A DNA stretch of 64,000 nt from Cytobacillus sp. IB215665 (GTDB lineage Bacteria; Bacillota; Bacilli; Bacillales; SM2101). Positions 29,249 to 39,668 of this stretch are shown here, one piece after another. The DNA is taken from NCBI RefSeq assembly GCF_033963835.1, contig NZ_JAXBME010000004.1:357227-421226 (forward strand). Direction: 5' to 3'. Numbering within the stretch: the stretch's first letter is position 1; every line of letters starts with the position of its first letter. The notes beneath the pieces were generated by a model. It saw nothing but the letters and a program-made list of their open reading frames with translations, searched no databases and was not told the DNA's origin. Position numbers and translations under genes: made by a program.

Positions 29249-30820
29249 ATGGACAATCTCAATCCCATTATAATCATCGCCATTTTGCTTGCCATAGTCG
29301 GTGCAGTTGTTGTTCTTTATATCTCACTTGTTCGTAAATCTAATGAGGCGAAAATCACAAGCGCAAAAAGCGCTGCTGAACAAATTATTAACGATGCAAA
29401 TCGAGAGGCTGACGCGCTTAAAAAAGAAGCGCTTCTTGAGGCAAAGGATGAAATCCACAAACTTCGAACAGAAGCAGAAAAAGAAATTCGTGATCGAAGA
29501 AGCGAACTAAAAAAACAAGAAAATCGGTTAATGCATAAGGAAGAGAATCTTGATCGTAAGGATGAATCTTTATCTAAGCGAGAGAGTGTGTTAGAAAAAA
29601 AGGAGGATTCTCTAGGTCAAAGACAACAGCATATTGAAGAGATGGAAAGCAAAGTGGAAATGATGTTTAACAAACAACGTACAGAGCTTGAACGTATTTC
29701 TAGTTTGACACGTGAGGAAGCGAAACAAATCATTCTTAGCAATGTTGAAAAAGAGCTTGCACACGATGTTGCGATTACGATCAAAGAAGCAGAAAGTCGC
29801 GCTAAAGAAGAAGCTGATAAAAAGGCAAAAAACATTTTATCATTAGCCATTCAACGTTGTGCGGCTGATCATGTAGCGGAATCTACAGTTTCTGTCGTAA
29901 ATCTGCCTAATGATGAAATGAAAGGACGTATCATTGGTCGGGAAGGTAGAAATATTCGAACTCTAGAAACGTTAACAGGTATTGATTTGATCATCGATGA
30001 TACACCTGAAGCAGTGATTTTATCTGGCTTCGATCCGATTCGACGTGAAACGGCTCGCATTGCTTTAGATAAGCTTGTTCAAGATGGACGTATTCATCCT
30101 GCTCGTATTGAAGAAATGGTTGAAAAATCGAGAAGAGAAGTGGATGAATATATTCGCGAAATTGGTGAACAAACGACATTTGAAGTAGGTGTACATGGAC
30201 TCCATCCAGATTTAATCAAAATATTAGGTCGACTTAAGTACCGAACGAGTTATGGTCAAAACGTGTTGAAGCATTCAATGGAAGTCGCATACTTGTCAGG
30301 GTTGTTGGCAGCTGAGTTAGGTGAGGATGAGTTACTAGCTCGTCGAGCAGGCTTACTTCATGATATTGGTAAGGCTATAGATCATGAGGTTGAAGGTAGT
30401 CATGTTGAAATTGGTGTAGAATTAGCTATGAAATACAAAGAGCATCCAATTGTTATTAATAGTATAGCTTCACACCATGGTGATACAGAGCCTACTTCTA
30501 TTATTGCAGTATTAGTAGCTGCTGCCGATGCATTATCTGCAGCAAGACCTGGAGCAAGAAGTGAAACACTTGAAAACTATATAAGACGTCTCGAAAAGCT
30601 TGAAGAGATTTCTGAATCATTTGATGGTGTTGAGAAATCATTTGCAATTCAGGCTGGGCGTGAAGTTCGAATTATGGTTAAACCAGATTCGATTGATGAT
30701 CTGGAAGCTCATCGATTAGCTCGTGAGATTAGAAAGAAAATCGAAGATGAGCTCGATTACCCAGGTCACATAAAAGTGACAGTGATTCGGGAAACACGAG
30801 CTGTCGAATATGCAAAATAA
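29249..30820 (+). CDS. rny: Ribonuclease Y
   Basis: Membrane-anchored endoribonuclease that initiates mRNA turnover. The product is 523 residues. An N-terminal membrane helix (about 5-25) is followed by a long charged coiled coil (30-200), a KH domain with [12 protein letters not shown] near residue 228, and an HD domain with the metal-binding pair in LLHDIGKA at about 371-372. Of two adjacent ATGs, the second has the better 5-nt spacing from GAGGAGGTG. A longer in-frame opening upstream has no ribosome-binding site. It partners functionally with the RNase J genes and with RicA (YmcA), also in this window. Confidence 0.96.
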   Translation: MDNLNPIIIIAILLAIVGAVVVLYISLVRKSNEAKITSAKSAAEQIINDANREADALKKEALLEAKDEIHKLRTEAEKEIRDRRSELKKQENRLMHKEENLDRKDESLSKRESVLEKKEDSLGQRQQHIEEMESKVEMMFNKQRTELERISSLTREEAKQIILSNVEKELAHDVAITIKEAESRAKEEADKKAKNILSLAIQRCAADHVAESTVSVVNLPNDEMKGRIIGREGRNIRTLETLTGIDLIIDDTPEAVILSGFDPIRRETARIALDKLVQDGRIHPARIEEMVEKSRREVDEYIREIGEQTTFEVGVHGLHPDLIKILGRLKYRTSYGQNVLKHSMEVAYLSGLLAAELGEDELLARRAGLLHDIGKAIDHEVEGSHVEIGVELAMKYKEHPIVINSIASHHGDTEPTSIIAVLVAAADALSAARPGARSETLENYIRRLEKLEEISESFDGVEKSFAIQAGREVRIMVKPDSIDDLEAHRLAREIRKKIEDELDYPGHIKVTVIRETRAVEYAK

Positions 30821-30847
30821 AGTGGTTTTTACCACTTTATTTTTTTT
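30819..30847 (+). terminator. Intrinsic terminator after rny
   Basis: AAAGTGGT and ACCACTTT arms overlapping the stop codon, followed by an A and a long T run. Confidence 0.9.
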
Positions 30848-30897
30848 GTTTTGGCAAAACTGATAATAAATTGTACAAATATAAAGGGGTCGAAAAA

Positions 30898-31692
30898 ATG
30901 AAAATTTTATTTATTGGAGATGTAGTTGGCTCACCAGGAAGAGATATGGTTAATGAATATGTTCCTAAATTAAAAAAGAAATACTTTCCTTCAGTTACTA
31001 TTATTAATGGTGAAAATGCAGCAGGGGGTAAAGGGATAACTGAAAAAATATACCACGGTTTTATTAAGGCTGGAGCACAAGCGGTTACACTTGGTAATCA
31101 TACGTGGGATAACAGAGATATATTTGAGTTTATTGACTCTGCGAAATACATGATACGCCCTGCAAACTTTCCAGAAGGTGTACCAGGTAAAGGCATCGTT
31201 TATATCCCTTGTGAAGGTCGTGAGGTTGCCATTATTAATATACAAGGAAGGACATTTTTAAATCCAAATGACTGCCCATTTACAAAAGCTGATGAATTAA
31301 TTGAAGAAGCAAGAAAGCGAACTAAAATCATTTTTGTAGATTTTCACGCGGAAGCCACGAGTGAAAAACAAGCAATGGGTTGGTATTTAGATGGAAGGGT
31401 ATCTGCTGTTGTAGGAACGCATACACATGTGCAAACGGCCGATCATCGCATACTACCTCAAGGTTCTGCATATATAACTGACGTAGGTATGACAGGTCCA
31501 TATGATGGAATATTAGGTGTTGACAGAGAAGCAGTTTTGAAGCGTTTTTTGACTAATCTCCCTGTTCGGTTCGAAGTAACCGATGGAAGAGCTCAACTTA
31601 ATGCTGTAGTCATTGATATTGACAACAAAACTGGTAGAGCTAAAGGGATTAACCGTATTATTATTAATGATGATCATCCATACTTTGATTAA
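30898..31692 (+). CDS. ymdB: YmdB-type metallophosphoesterase
   Basis: A 264-residue calcineurin-like phosphodiesterase. B. subtilis YmdB hydrolyses cyclic nucleotides and 2',3'-cyclic ends and controls the switch to biofilm gene expression. Metal-binding motifs are visible: IGDVVGSPGRD at the start, NGENAAGGKG, LGNHTWDN and GTHTHVQTAD. ATG at 30898 follows AAAGGGG; the open frame extends 27 bp upstream without a start signal. It follows rny as in B. subtilis, but a terminator lies between them here. Confidence 0.93.
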   Translation: MKILFIGDVVGSPGRDMVNEYVPKLKKKYFPSVTIINGENAAGGKGITEKIYHGFIKAGAQAVTLGNHTWDNRDIFEFIDSAKYMIRPANFPEGVPGKGIVYIPCEGREVAIINIQGRTFLNPNDCPFTKADELIEEARKRTKIIFVDFHAEATSEKQAMGWYLDGRVSAVVGTHTHVQTADHRILPQGSAYITDVGMTGPYDGILGVDREAVLKRFLTNLPVRFEVTDGRAQLNAVVIDIDNKTGRAKGINRIIINDDHPYFD

Positions 31693-31737
31693 ATTTTTAT
31701 CATTAATTGTATAAACTTTGATGTGTATATGTGATTG

Positions 31738-31807
31738 GAACAGTCTTTAGAGAAGAAAAGATACCCCGTTTGCTAGATCTACATGTGTTTATAACTTGGT
31801 ACGTAAG
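31738..31807 (-). repeat. Interspersed repeat, partial copy 7a (minus)
   Basis: Contains CAGTCTTTAGAGAAGAAAAG, CTAGATCTACATGTGTTTAT and GGTACGTAAG, the reverse complement of the interior and left part of the copies near 40.6 kb. The right end is missing. Confidence 0.7.
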
Positions 31808-31975
31808 CTAAGGCTCTTTTCGTCAACTCTGTCGCTGTTGTTATCAAATTAGTACCATTAAAAGTGGTTATATATGTTAGTCATTGTTGTACAGAAGAAA
31901 AGGTGCCACGAAGGCAAGATGTATTCGTACTTATATCTTAGAACGAAAAGCAACAATCAATGCGAAGTCATCCTT
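31808..31975 (-). repeat. Interspersed repeat, copy 7b (minus, full)
   Basis: Starts TAAGGCTCTTTTCGTCAAC then TCTGTCGCTGTTG, and ends AGCAACAATCAATGCGAAG. A further minus right-end sequence (CCTTTCGTCAATTTTGTTG, 31971-31990) follows directly, so this gap holds a tandem array of three degenerate copies before the spoVS promoter. Confidence 0.75.
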
Positions 31976-32213
31976 TCGTCAATTTTGTTGATTTTTCAAA
32001 TAGGTAATATGTGATTGTTCGTTCTTACATAAAACAACTGTAATGAAAACGTATTTATTTCTTAAACCGTATATTGATTTTGAATTCGAAAAGGGATTTA
32101 TCCAGAGTTGTTGATTTGCTAGTCATTTGGCTGTAATAAAAACCTATTTTCCTAACCTTGTTTCTCCAGAAATTAAGATTTTTGTGAATTTTTTGATAAA
32201 AGATTAAAAACTT

Positions 32214-32243
32214 GCAGGAATACTATATGTGACTACTGAATAT
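32214..32243 (+). promoter_or_regulatory. Sigma-H promoter of spoVS
   Basis: GCAGGAATA (32214-32222), a 12-bp spacer and ACTGAATAT (32235-32243) fit the sigma-H consensus RNAGGAWWW / RNNGAATWW at every position. spoVS is known to be sigma-H dependent in B. subtilis. The start codon is 80 bp downstream. Confidence 0.85.
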
Positions 32244-32323
32244 AGTATCAATGGGCTTATATATATACAAAATGTTCTACTGAACACTTATCATTCACAG
32301 TAAAAAACAAGGAGGAACTAGGA

Positions 32324-32584
32324 ATGGAAATATTAAAGGTTTCAGCAAAGTCTAACCCTAATTCTGTGGCTGGTGCACTTGCAGGAGTACTACGAGAAAG
32401 AGGGGCAGCAGAGATTCAAGCGATTGGGGCAGGTGCATTAAACCAAGCAGTGAAAGCGGTAGCGATAGCAAGAGGTTTTGTAGCTCCAAGTGGTGTTGAT
32501 CTCATTTGTATCCCAGCGTTCACGGACATCCAAATTGATGGAGAAGAACGGACGGCAATCAAATTGATTATTGAACCTCGCTAG
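32324..32584 (+). CDS. spoVS: Stage V sporulation protein S
   Basis: An 86-residue Alba-like protein, nearly invariant among spore formers, needed for progression to coat assembly and core dehydration. The expected sequence is present from MEILKVSAKSNPNSVAGAL to the C-terminus. ATG follows AAGGAGGAAC. It is monocistronic, with a perfect sigma-H promoter upstream and a strong terminator downstream. Confidence 0.97.
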   Translation: MEILKVSAKSNPNSVAGALAGVLRERGAAEIQAIGAGALNQAVKAVAIARGFVAPSGVDLICIPAFTDIQIDGEERTAIKLIIEPR

Positions 32585-32620
32585 GTTCATTGTTAGAATT
32601 TTACTCTAGAAGTTAGCATA

Positions 32621-32656
32621 AACCTGTTTGCGAATACTGCAAACAGGTTGTTTTTA
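32621..32656 (+). terminator. Intrinsic terminator after spoVS
   Basis: An 11-bp perfect stem (AACCTGTTTGC and its complement) followed by GTTTTT. Confidence 0.92.
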
Positions 32657-32756
32657 TACTGTGAAGAAAATACAGTTAGCCACGCTGCTATTCATTGTAC
32701 AGGTGATACGATCGTAAAGATGGACACATGAGTCCCCATCCTCAGTTGATATGATA

Positions 32757-32835
32757 TACGCAAAGAAGAAAAGATGCCAAGTGGGATTAGTTTATATACA
32801 TGTAAGATGTTCTTACGAAAACCGTCGATAATGCC
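32757..32835 (-). repeat. Interspersed repeat, partial copy 8 (minus)
   Basis: CGCAAAGAAGAAAAGATGCC and GTTCTTACGAAAACCGTCG are the reverse complement of interior and left-end family sequences; both true ends are lost. Confidence 0.55.
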
Positions 32836-32870
32836 GAGAAAACTCTTATGATAAAAGAGGAGGATTAAGA

Positions 32871-33794
32871 ATGAACATTTTTGATGCACATTGCGATGTT
32901 TTATTAAAGATGTGGCTCAATCCATCTATTTCATTCGAAAATGACAAGTCATTACATATAACTTACGAGCAAATGGTTGCGACAAAAAGTAAAATACAAT
33001 GCTTTGCGATTTACATTCCTGAATCTGTCAGTAATATAGATAAATTTGACGTCGCATTAGAAATGATAGATATATTTTATAATCAAATCATCGCTAAATA
33101 TGATCATATTAAACTAGTTAAAACAAAACAAGATATTAATACCTTAAATAGTAATGAAATTGGTGCTATGTTAACGCTTGAAGGGTGCGATTGTATAGGG
33201 TGGAGTATTACTAGGTTAAAAACTCTCCTCCAGCTAGGTGTTTCTTCTGTTGGTTTAACATGGAATTATGGCAATACTGTAGCTGACGGTATTTTAGAAG
33301 AGCGAGGAGCTGGTCTTTCATCATTTGGAAAAGAGGTTGTTCAAACATTCAATGACCAAAAAGTATGGACAGATGTCTCTCATTTATCAGAGCAAGGATT
33401 TTGGGACGTAATGGCATTAGCGGACTATCCAATTGCATCACATTCGAATTGTTATAAGCTTTGTGACCATCCGCGCAATTTACATAACGATCAAATTACA
33501 GCTATGATCGAGAAAGATGGCATGATAGGTGTTACCTTCGTTCCACAGTTTTTATCCGTACACGGTCATGCAGGCATAACAGATATATTGTTACATGTAG
33601 AACATTTATGTTCTTTAGGCGGAGCTAAGAACATAGGGTTTGGTTCTGATTTCGATGGCATTTCTACAACAGTAAGAGGTATGGGAAACTTTAAGTGCTA
33701 TATGCATTTAATTGAAGAATTACATAAATATTATAGCGATGAGTTAGTAAGAAGTTTTTTATATCAAAATTTTGTAGAACATTTACCTGAATAA
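32871..33794 (+). CDS. Membrane dipeptidase (peptidase family M19)
   Basis: A 307-residue zinc dipeptidase of the renal dipeptidase family. The N-terminal metal motif is DAHCD (residues 5-9). LTLEGCD supplies the bridging glutamate, and IASHSNC and the C-terminal GFGSDFDGI segment are typical. Such enzymes cleave dipeptides, often with D-residues at the C-side. No signal peptide is seen, so it is probably cytoplasmic. ATG follows AGAGGAGG. It occupies the spoVS-korA interval; in B. subtilis tdh-kbl lies there instead. Confidence 0.88.
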   Translation: MNIFDAHCDVLLKMWLNPSISFENDKSLHITYEQMVATKSKIQCFAIYIPESVSNIDKFDVALEMIDIFYNQIIAKYDHIKLVKTKQDINTLNSNEIGAMLTLEGCDCIGWSITRLKTLLQLGVSSVGLTWNYGNTVADGILEERGAGLSSFGKEVVQTFNDQKVWTDVSHLSEQGFWDVMALADYPIASHSNCYKLCDHPRNLHNDQITAMIEKDGMIGVTFVPQFLSVHGHAGITDILLHVEHLCSLGGAKNIGFGSDFDGISTTVRGMGNFKCYMHLIEELHKYYSDELVRSFLYQNFVEHLPE

Positions 33795-34179
33795 TAAATG
33801 ATTTTTTAGAAAACAAAAAAATTATTCATATAATCGACAAATTTTATGTTGAAACACTTGCAATTTTTTGATTATAGGTCTAGAATTGTAAGCGTTTAGT
33901 ACATCCAAACATTTCATAATTGTTATTCATCAAAAACATTTTAGATTGCCATGTAAGTGTCTTGGTTGGAACGTGCTATAACAAATTGTACATGTTCAAA
34001 AGGGAAAGAAAATGATGAAGGTACCAATAATTTACTTGTATGCGCTTTAAATGTGTAAATACAAAATGAGCGGGTATGAGGAGAATATCAAACCATTGTA
34101 TGACTGATACTTTTTGAACATTCTCAAACAAATGCTGTTAAATATATAATATTGAACGTATTCCAAAGGGGTGTAAGAC
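33795..34179. other. Gene-free gap before korA
   Basis: AT-rich, with no open frame, terminator or repeat copy that I can support. It probably holds the korAB promoter, but no clear -35/-10 pair was found. Confidence 0.4.
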
Positions 34180-35919
34180 ATGATCAATCAACTTTCATGG
34201 AAAGTTGGCGGACAACAAGGGGAAGGTATTGAAAGTACAGGAGAAATTTTCTCAGTAGCGTTAAACCGATTAGGGTATTATTTATATGGGTATCGCCATT
34301 TTTCCTCACGTATTAAAGGTGGTCATACGAATAACAAAATTCGCGTTAGTACAACTCAGGTTCGTGCTATTTCTGATGATTTAGATATACTAGTAGCATT
34401 TGACCAAGAAACAATTGATGTTAACTTTAGTGAGTTACGTGATGGTGGGATTGTAATTGCTGATGCAAAGTTTAACCCGACCATTCCAGATGATTCAAAA
34501 GTAGCATTGTATGCGGTTCCATTCACGGAGATTGCAACTGATTTAGGCACTTCGTTAATGAAAAATATGGTTGCTGTAGGTGCTTCTAGTGAGCTACTTG
34601 ATATTGACACGAAGGTGTTCTTTGAAGTAATTGACGAAAAGTTTGGCCGAAAAGGTCAACAAATTGTCGATAAAAACATGGAAGCAATTCAAGCAGGCGC
34701 TGATTTTATGAAGCAACAGCTCGGTAACAGTAATAAAGAGATGAAAATTGAAAAAGCAGATGGTAAAAAGCGTCTGTTTATGATAGGTAACGATGCGATT
34801 GCATTAGGTTCATTAGCTGGAGGGGCTAGATTTATGCCTGCATATCCTATTACACCAGCTTCTGAAATAATGGAGTATTTAATTAAAACGCTACCTAAAT
34901 TTGGTGGAACAGTTATACAAACTGAAGACGAAATTGCTGCTTGTACAATGGCAATTGGTGCTAATTATGCGGGAGTAAGAACTCTAACTGCGTCAGCTGG
35001 ACCTGGTCTATCGTTAATGATGGAGGCAATTGGACTATCTGGTATAACTGAAACTCCACTTGTTATTGTTGATACACAGCGCGGAGGGCCAAGTACTGGA
35101 TTACCGACTAAACAAGAACAGTCAGACTTAATGGCAATGATTTATGGAACACATGGTGAAATTCCAAAAATCGTTATGGCCCCAAGTACAGTGCAGGAAG
35201 CATTCTACGATTCAATAGAAGCATTTAACTTAGCAGAAGAGTATCAATGTCCAGTTATTCTTTTAACAGATCTGCAACTGTCTCTTGGAAAACAAACAGT
35301 AGAGCCACTTGATTATGATAAAATTGAAATTCGTCGTGGTAAACTTCAACTTAATGAAGAATTACCTGAATTAGAAAATAAAGCTTACTTTAAGCGTTAT
35401 GAAGTAACTGAAGATGGTATTTCACCACGTGTTGTACCAGGAACGAAACATGGTATACATCATGTAACGGGTGTTGAACATGCTGAAACTGGAAAACCAT
35501 CTGAAGATGCAGAAAATCGTCAATTACAAATGGATAAAAGATTCCGTAAACTTGATAAGTTGAAATTTGATACACCCGTCTATAAAAACGTTCAACACGA
35601 AGATGCTGACTTGTTAATCGTTGGTTTTAATTCCACACGTGGAGCGATTGAAGAAGCGATGACACGTTTAGAAGAAGACGGTATCAAGGTGAATCATGCA
35701 CACGTTCGTTTAGTGCATCCATTCCCAACTGATGAGATTCAACCGCTTATTCAAAAGGCGAAAAAGGTCGTTGTCGTTGAAAATAACGCTACAGGTCAAC
35801 TTGCAAGTATTATGAAAATGAACGTAGGATTCGGAGAGAAAATAACATCAGTCTTAAAATATGATGGAAATCCATTCCTGCCACATGAAATACACACAAA
35901 ATGCAAGGAGATGTTCTAA
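34180..35919 (+). CDS. korA: 2-oxoacid:ferredoxin oxidoreductase, fused gamma-alpha subunit
   Basis: A 579-residue subunit of a thiamine-diphosphate 2-oxoacid:ferredoxin oxidoreductase, probably for 2-oxoglutarate, oxidising the acid to its CoA ester with ferredoxin. Residues 1-180 form the gamma domain (WKVGGQQGEGIESTGEIFS). Residues 200-579 form the alpha domain with AYPITPASEIMEYL and TASAGPGLSLM. ATG follows AAGGGGTG. It lies immediately upstream of korB. Substrate choice between 2-oxoglutarate and other 2-oxoacids cannot be read from sequence alone. Confidence 0.92.
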   Translation: MINQLSWKVGGQQGEGIESTGEIFSVALNRLGYYLYGYRHFSSRIKGGHTNNKIRVSTTQVRAISDDLDILVAFDQETIDVNFSELRDGGIVIADAKFNPTIPDDSKVALYAVPFTEIATDLGTSLMKNMVAVGASSELLDIDTKVFFEVIDEKFGRKGQQIVDKNMEAIQAGADFMKQQLGNSNKEMKIEKADGKKRLFMIGNDAIALGSLAGGARFMPAYPITPASEIMEYLIKTLPKFGGTVIQTEDEIAACTMAIGANYAGVRTLTASAGPGLSLMMEAIGLSGITETPLVIVDTQRGGPSTGLPTKQEQSDLMAMIYGTHGEIPKIVMAPSTVQEAFYDSIEAFNLAEEYQCPVILLTDLQLSLGKQTVEPLDYDKIEIRRGKLQLNEELPELENKAYFKRYEVTEDGISPRVVPGTKHGIHHVTGVEHAETGKPSEDAENRQLQMDKRFRKLDKLKFDTPVYKNVQHEDADLLIVGFNSTRGAIEEAMTRLEEDGIKVNHAHVRLVHPFPTDEIQPLIQKAKKVVVVENNATGQLASIMKMNVGFGEKITSVLKYDGNPFLPHEIHTKCKEMF

Positions 35920-36786
35920 ATGGCGACGTTTAAAGATTTTCGAAATAATGTCAAACCAAATTGGTGTCCTGGGTGCGGTGATTTCTCAGTTCAAGCTGCC
36001 ATTCAAAGAGCAGCTGCGAATGTTGGCTTACAACCTGAGGAATTAGCAGTAGTATCAGGTATTGGATGTTCAGGGCGTATTTCTGGATATATTAATTCAT
36101 ACGGGTTCCATGGTATCCACGGTCGTTCTTTACCTATAGCTCAAGGCGTGAAGATGGCTAACCGTGATTTAACTGTCATCGCTTCAGGTGGAGATGGAGA
36201 TGGCTTTGCCATTGGTATGGGGCATACAGTACATGCGATTCGTAGAAATATCGATGTAACATACATTGTCATGGACAATCAAATTTATGGTTTAACAAAA
36301 GGTCAAACATCACCACGTAGTGAAGTAGGGTTTAAAACAAAAAGTACACCGAAAGGTTCAATTGAATCTTCCTTATCGGTAATGGAGATGGCATTAACTG
36401 CAGGAGCTACATTTGTTGCACAAAGTTTTTCTACCGATTTAAAAGAGTTAACTTCATTAATTGAAGCTGGAATTAATCATAAAGGATTCTCGTTAATTAA
36501 TGTATTTAGCCCATGTGTTACGTACAATAAAACGAATACGTATGATTGGTTTAAAGAAAATCTAACAAGTCTAAAAACGATTGAAGAATATGATCCTAAC
36601 AATCGTATGACAGCGATGCAAACATTGATGGAGCATAACGGTTTAGTGACTGGATTAATCTATCAGAACAACGAGCAACCATCATACCAAGAGTTGGTTT
36701 ATGGCTATAGTGAAGATCCGTTAACAAATGCTGATTTAAGTATTAGCAAAGATAAATTCGATGAACTCGTAGCAGAATTTATGTAA
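35920..36786 (+). CDS. korB: 2-oxoacid:ferredoxin oxidoreductase, beta subunit
   Basis: The 288-residue thiamine-diphosphate-binding subunit that pairs with KorA. WCPGCGDFSV near residue 15 contributes to the iron-sulfur/cofactor site. The TPP motif is GGDGDGFAIGMGH through MDNQIYGLTKGQ, with aspartate and asparagine ligands intact. ATG directly follows the korA stop, behind AAGGAGATG. A strong terminator ends the two-gene operon. Confidence 0.93.
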   Translation: MATFKDFRNNVKPNWCPGCGDFSVQAAIQRAAANVGLQPEELAVVSGIGCSGRISGYINSYGFHGIHGRSLPIAQGVKMANRDLTVIASGGDGDGFAIGMGHTVHAIRRNIDVTYIVMDNQIYGLTKGQTSPRSEVGFKTKSTPKGSIESSLSVMEMALTAGATFVAQSFSTDLKELTSLIEAGINHKGFSLINVFSPCVTYNKTNTYDWFKENLTSLKTIEEYDPNNRMTAMQTLMEHNGLVTGLIYQNNEQPSYQELVYGYSEDPLTNADLSISKDKFDELVAEFM

Positions 36787-36799
36787 TTTGACCATTAAG

Positions 36800-36835
36800 A
36801 AAAGCAACAAAACACTAGCGGTTTTGTTGCTTTTT
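36800..36835 (+). terminator. Intrinsic terminator after korB
   Basis: A perfect 14-bp stem (AAAAGCAACAAAAC and its complement) running into TTTTT. Confidence 0.94.
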
Positions 36836-36970
36836 CTCTACCTATAAATATGTGGTTAATTTGTAACAAAGCTTTGTTTTTATTGTTTATTATTTGTATT
36901 ACCATTATACTATGATAATGTGTGTAAGTATTTTTAGATTTGCAGTGATATGTACGAAAGGAGATATATA

Positions 36971-38509
36971 ATGAACGAAAAGCAACGCTTAGAATCACAG
37001 CAAGTAAAGCAACCTAATCCTTCGGACAAAAAATCCGCCAAGGATTATAGTCAGTATTTTGATAGTGTTTATCAGGCCCCGTCTTTATCAGATGCTAAAA
37101 AACGTGGTAAGGAAGATGTTCTTATCCAGCGTGATTTTGAACTGCCAGAGGACATGATCGGAATAGGTACTGGGCGTAAGTTTTATATCCGAACTTATGG
37201 CTGTCAAATGAATGAACATGATACAGAAGTCATGGCAGGTATTTTACTAGGATTAGGCTATGAATCAACAGATACAGTTGATGATGCTGATATTATTCTA
37301 TTAAATACATGTGCGATACGAGAAAATGCTGAGAATAAAGTATTTGGTGAACTTGGTCATCTTAAGCATTTAAAAAAGAACAATCCTAACGTATTATTAG
37401 GTGTTTGCGGATGTATGTCGCAAGAAGAATCGGTTGTCAATAAAATATTACAAAAACACCATCATGTTGATATGATATTTGGAACTCATAATATTCACCG
37501 ATTACCACAGATTGTTAAAGAAGCTATGCTTAGCAAAGAGATGGTTGTTGAAGTATGGTCAAAAGAAGGGGATGTTATCGAAAATCTCCCGAAAGTGCGT
37601 AAAGGGGATATTAAAGCTTGGGTCAATATTATGTATGGCTGTGACAAGTTCTGTACTTACTGTATCGTGCCATATACTCGTGGAAAAGAGCGCAGTAGAC
37701 GACCTGAAGACATTATTGAAGAAGTTCGTCACTTAGCTAGGAATGGTTACAAGGAAATTACACTCTTAGGCCAAAATGTGAATGCATATGGTAAAGATTT
37801 GGAAGATATGGACTATGGGTTAGGAGAATTAATGGACGAACTAAGAAAAATTGATGTTGCTCGTATCCGTTTTACTACTAGCCATCCTCGTGACTTTGAT
37901 GATCGCCTGATAGAAGTATTAGCTAAAGGCGGAAATTTAGTCGACCATATTCATTTACCTGTTCAATCTGGGAGTACTGATGTGTTGAAAATTATGGCAC
38001 GTAAATATTCTCGTGAACATTATTTAGAATTAGTAAGAAAAATAAAAGAAGCTATTCCATCAGTATCATTAACGACTGATATCATAGTAGGATTCCCGAA
38101 TGAAACAGACGAACAATTTGAGGAAACCCTATCATTGTATCGTGAAGTTGGATTTGATTCTGCGTATACATTTATTTATTCACCTAGAGAGGGTACTCCA
38201 GCAGCTAAGATGCAAGATAATATTCCGATGGAAGTGAAGAAAGATCGTTTGCAGAGACTAAATGCACTCGTAAATGAATTTTCTGCTATAAAAATGAAAG
38301 AACATGAAGGTAAAATCGTTGAAGTACTTGTAGAGGGTGAAAGTAAAAATAATCCAGAAGTGCTTGCGGGTTACACAGAAAAGAATAAGCTTGTTAATTT
38401 TAGAGCTCCTAAATCAGTTATTGGTCAAATTGTAAAAGTGAAGATCACACAAGCAAAAACATGGACATTAGATGGAGAATTGATAGAAGAAGTAGCAGGG
38501 GTGAATTAA
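36971..38509 (+). CDS. miaB: tRNA-2-methylthio-N6-dimethylallyladenosine synthase
   Basis: A radical-SAM methylthiotransferase that adds the 2-methylthio group to i6A37 of tRNA, acting after MiaA (also in this window). The product is 512 residues. A polar extension (1-65) precedes the UPF0004 domain, with cysteines in [17 protein letters not shown] and VCGCM. The radical-SAM cluster CDKFCTYC is at about 223-230, and a C-terminal TRAM domain follows. ATG at 36971 follows AAAGGAG. It ends 1 bp before ricA, so the two are co-transcribed. Confidence 0.96.
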   Translation: MNEKQRLESQQVKQPNPSDKKSAKDYSQYFDSVYQAPSLSDAKKRGKEDVLIQRDFELPEDMIGIGTGRKFYIRTYGCQMNEHDTEVMAGILLGLGYESTDTVDDADIILLNTCAIRENAENKVFGELGHLKHLKKNNPNVLLGVCGCMSQEESVVNKILQKHHHVDMIFGTHNIHRLPQIVKEAMLSKEMVVEVWSKEGDVIENLPKVRKGDIKAWVNIMYGCDKFCTYCIVPYTRGKERSRRPEDIIEEVRHLARNGYKEITLLGQNVNAYGKDLEDMDYGLGELMDELRKIDVARIRFTTSHPRDFDDRLIEVLAKGGNLVDHIHLPVQSGSTDVLKIMARKYSREHYLELVRKIKEAIPSVSLTTDIIVGFPNETDEQFEETLSLYREVGFDSAYTFIYSPREGTPAAKMQDNIPMEVKKDRLQRLNALVNEFSAIKMKEHEGKIVEVLVEGESKNNPEVLAGYTEKNKLVNFRAPKSVIGQIVKVKITQAKTWTLDGELIEEVAGVN

Positions 38510-38510
38510 G

Positions 38511-38942
38511 ATGACTAAGTATACTAAAGACGATCTTGTTGCACGTGCTCGTGATTTAGCGAAGATGATCGCGGATACTGAAGAAGTAGAACTGTTTAAA
38601 CAAACGGAAGAAAAAATTAACGAAAATCAAAAAGTAAGAGAAACAATTGCTTTGATTAAGAGCTTGCAAAAACAAGCAGTTAATTTTCAACATTATGGTA
38701 AGCATGAGGCATTAAAACAAGTGGAAGAAAAAATTGATAAACTTCATGCTGAAATAGATGAATTGCCAATCGTTCAGGAATTTAAATCATCGCAAATTCA
38801 TGTGAATGATTTACTTCAACTTGTTGCATCAACAATTACGAATACAGTTACTGATGAAATAATTATCTCTACCGGTGGAGATGTACTCCGTGGAGAGACA
38901 GGCTCAAAAGTTAAAGCAAGTAGTGGAAGCAGTTGTCACTAA
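38511..38942 (+). CDS. ymcA: RicA (YmcA), partner of the Ric complex
   Basis: A 143-residue, mostly helical protein of the YlbF/YmcA family. In B. subtilis RicA, RicF and RicT form an iron-sulfur complex that interacts with RNase Y and promotes mRNA maturation, competence, biofilm formation and sporulation. The single cysteine at residue 142, in the tail SSGSSCH, is in the place of the B. subtilis cluster ligand. ATG lies 1 bp after the miaB stop. Its neighbours miaB and cotE match B. subtilis. Confidence 0.93.
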   Translation: MTKYTKDDLVARARDLAKMIADTEEVELFKQTEEKINENQKVRETIALIKSLQKQAVNFQHYGKHEALKQVEEKIDKLHAEIDELPIVQEFKSSQIHVNDLLQLVASTITNTVTDEIIISTGGDVLRGETGSKVKASSGSSCH

Positions 38943-38972
38943 GCTTTTAAGCAATCTATTATTTAAGGTAAG

Positions 38973-39004
38973 AGAGCATTGGATATATTTCAATGCTCTT
39001 TTTC
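38973..39004 (+). terminator. Intrinsic terminator after ymcA
   Basis: AGAGCATTG and CAATGCTCT arms followed by TTTTT. Confidence 0.9.
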
Positions 39005-39135
39005 GTTGATAATTGAATAGATTAGCTAGCAGGTGGCTTTCTTTGTATGGATTGTTGAATGTCACAAAAAGTTAAATACGAATATATATATCATTCCTGG
39101 TATCTTTTTTTCTGAAGACGGTAACAATTAATTAG

Positions 39136-39252
39136 GCAGTTTTTACATGGATTGTTCTTTTTGGCATCATTTTTCTGTACAACGATGACTAACAATGTAA
39201 ACCACTTTTTTGGAATTAAAAGATAACAATAGCAACAAAGACGAAAAGAGCC
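39136..39252 (+). repeat. Interspersed repeat, copy 9, with fragments on both sides
   Basis: The left end GCAGTTTTTACATGGATTG then TTCTTTTTGG; the right end AGCAACAAAGACGAAAAG then AGCC. A truncated left end lies at 39032-39115 and another right end (GCAACAAAGTCTACGAAG) at 39292-39310, so the 725-bp gap before cotE is largely repeat-derived. Confidence 0.7.
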
Positions 39253-39531
39253 ATTAATTAATAGCTACTAACTGATCAAATTTAGTAAAAAATGCAACAA
39301 AGTCTACGAAGCTAATTATTGTAGATCAAACTCAAGTCTCTTCACGAACACTATAACACTCACACTTAAAGTTAAAATCCTACATATTATATAACTCCAA
39401 AGATTACGAAGCTTCCGTGTTCTCTATATTCAAGAGTCAATCACACCTATTGAACTTATGTCAAAAGATAACTTCGGGTAAATGAACAAATCCGTCTACG
39501 CTTTTTTTCTAAATAAATTTTAAAAATAGGT

Positions 39532-39558
39532 ACATATCTAGATTTTGCGACATACAAT
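39532..39558 (+). promoter_or_regulatory. Putative sigma-E promoter of cotE
   Basis: ACATATC (39532-39538), a 12-bp spacer and a perfect -10 CATACAAT (39551-39558). The -10 matches the sigma-E consensus; the -35 is partial and the spacer slightly short. cotE has a sigma-E promoter in B. subtilis. Confidence 0.5.
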
Positions 39559-39668
39559 GAACTATACGGCTATATTTAATACATCACATAATTGTTTTTG
39601 TAATAGGCACAATAGTCATTTGCCCTGCATAGGATGGAAAGAAGATTGATTGAGGAGGGTATACTTGT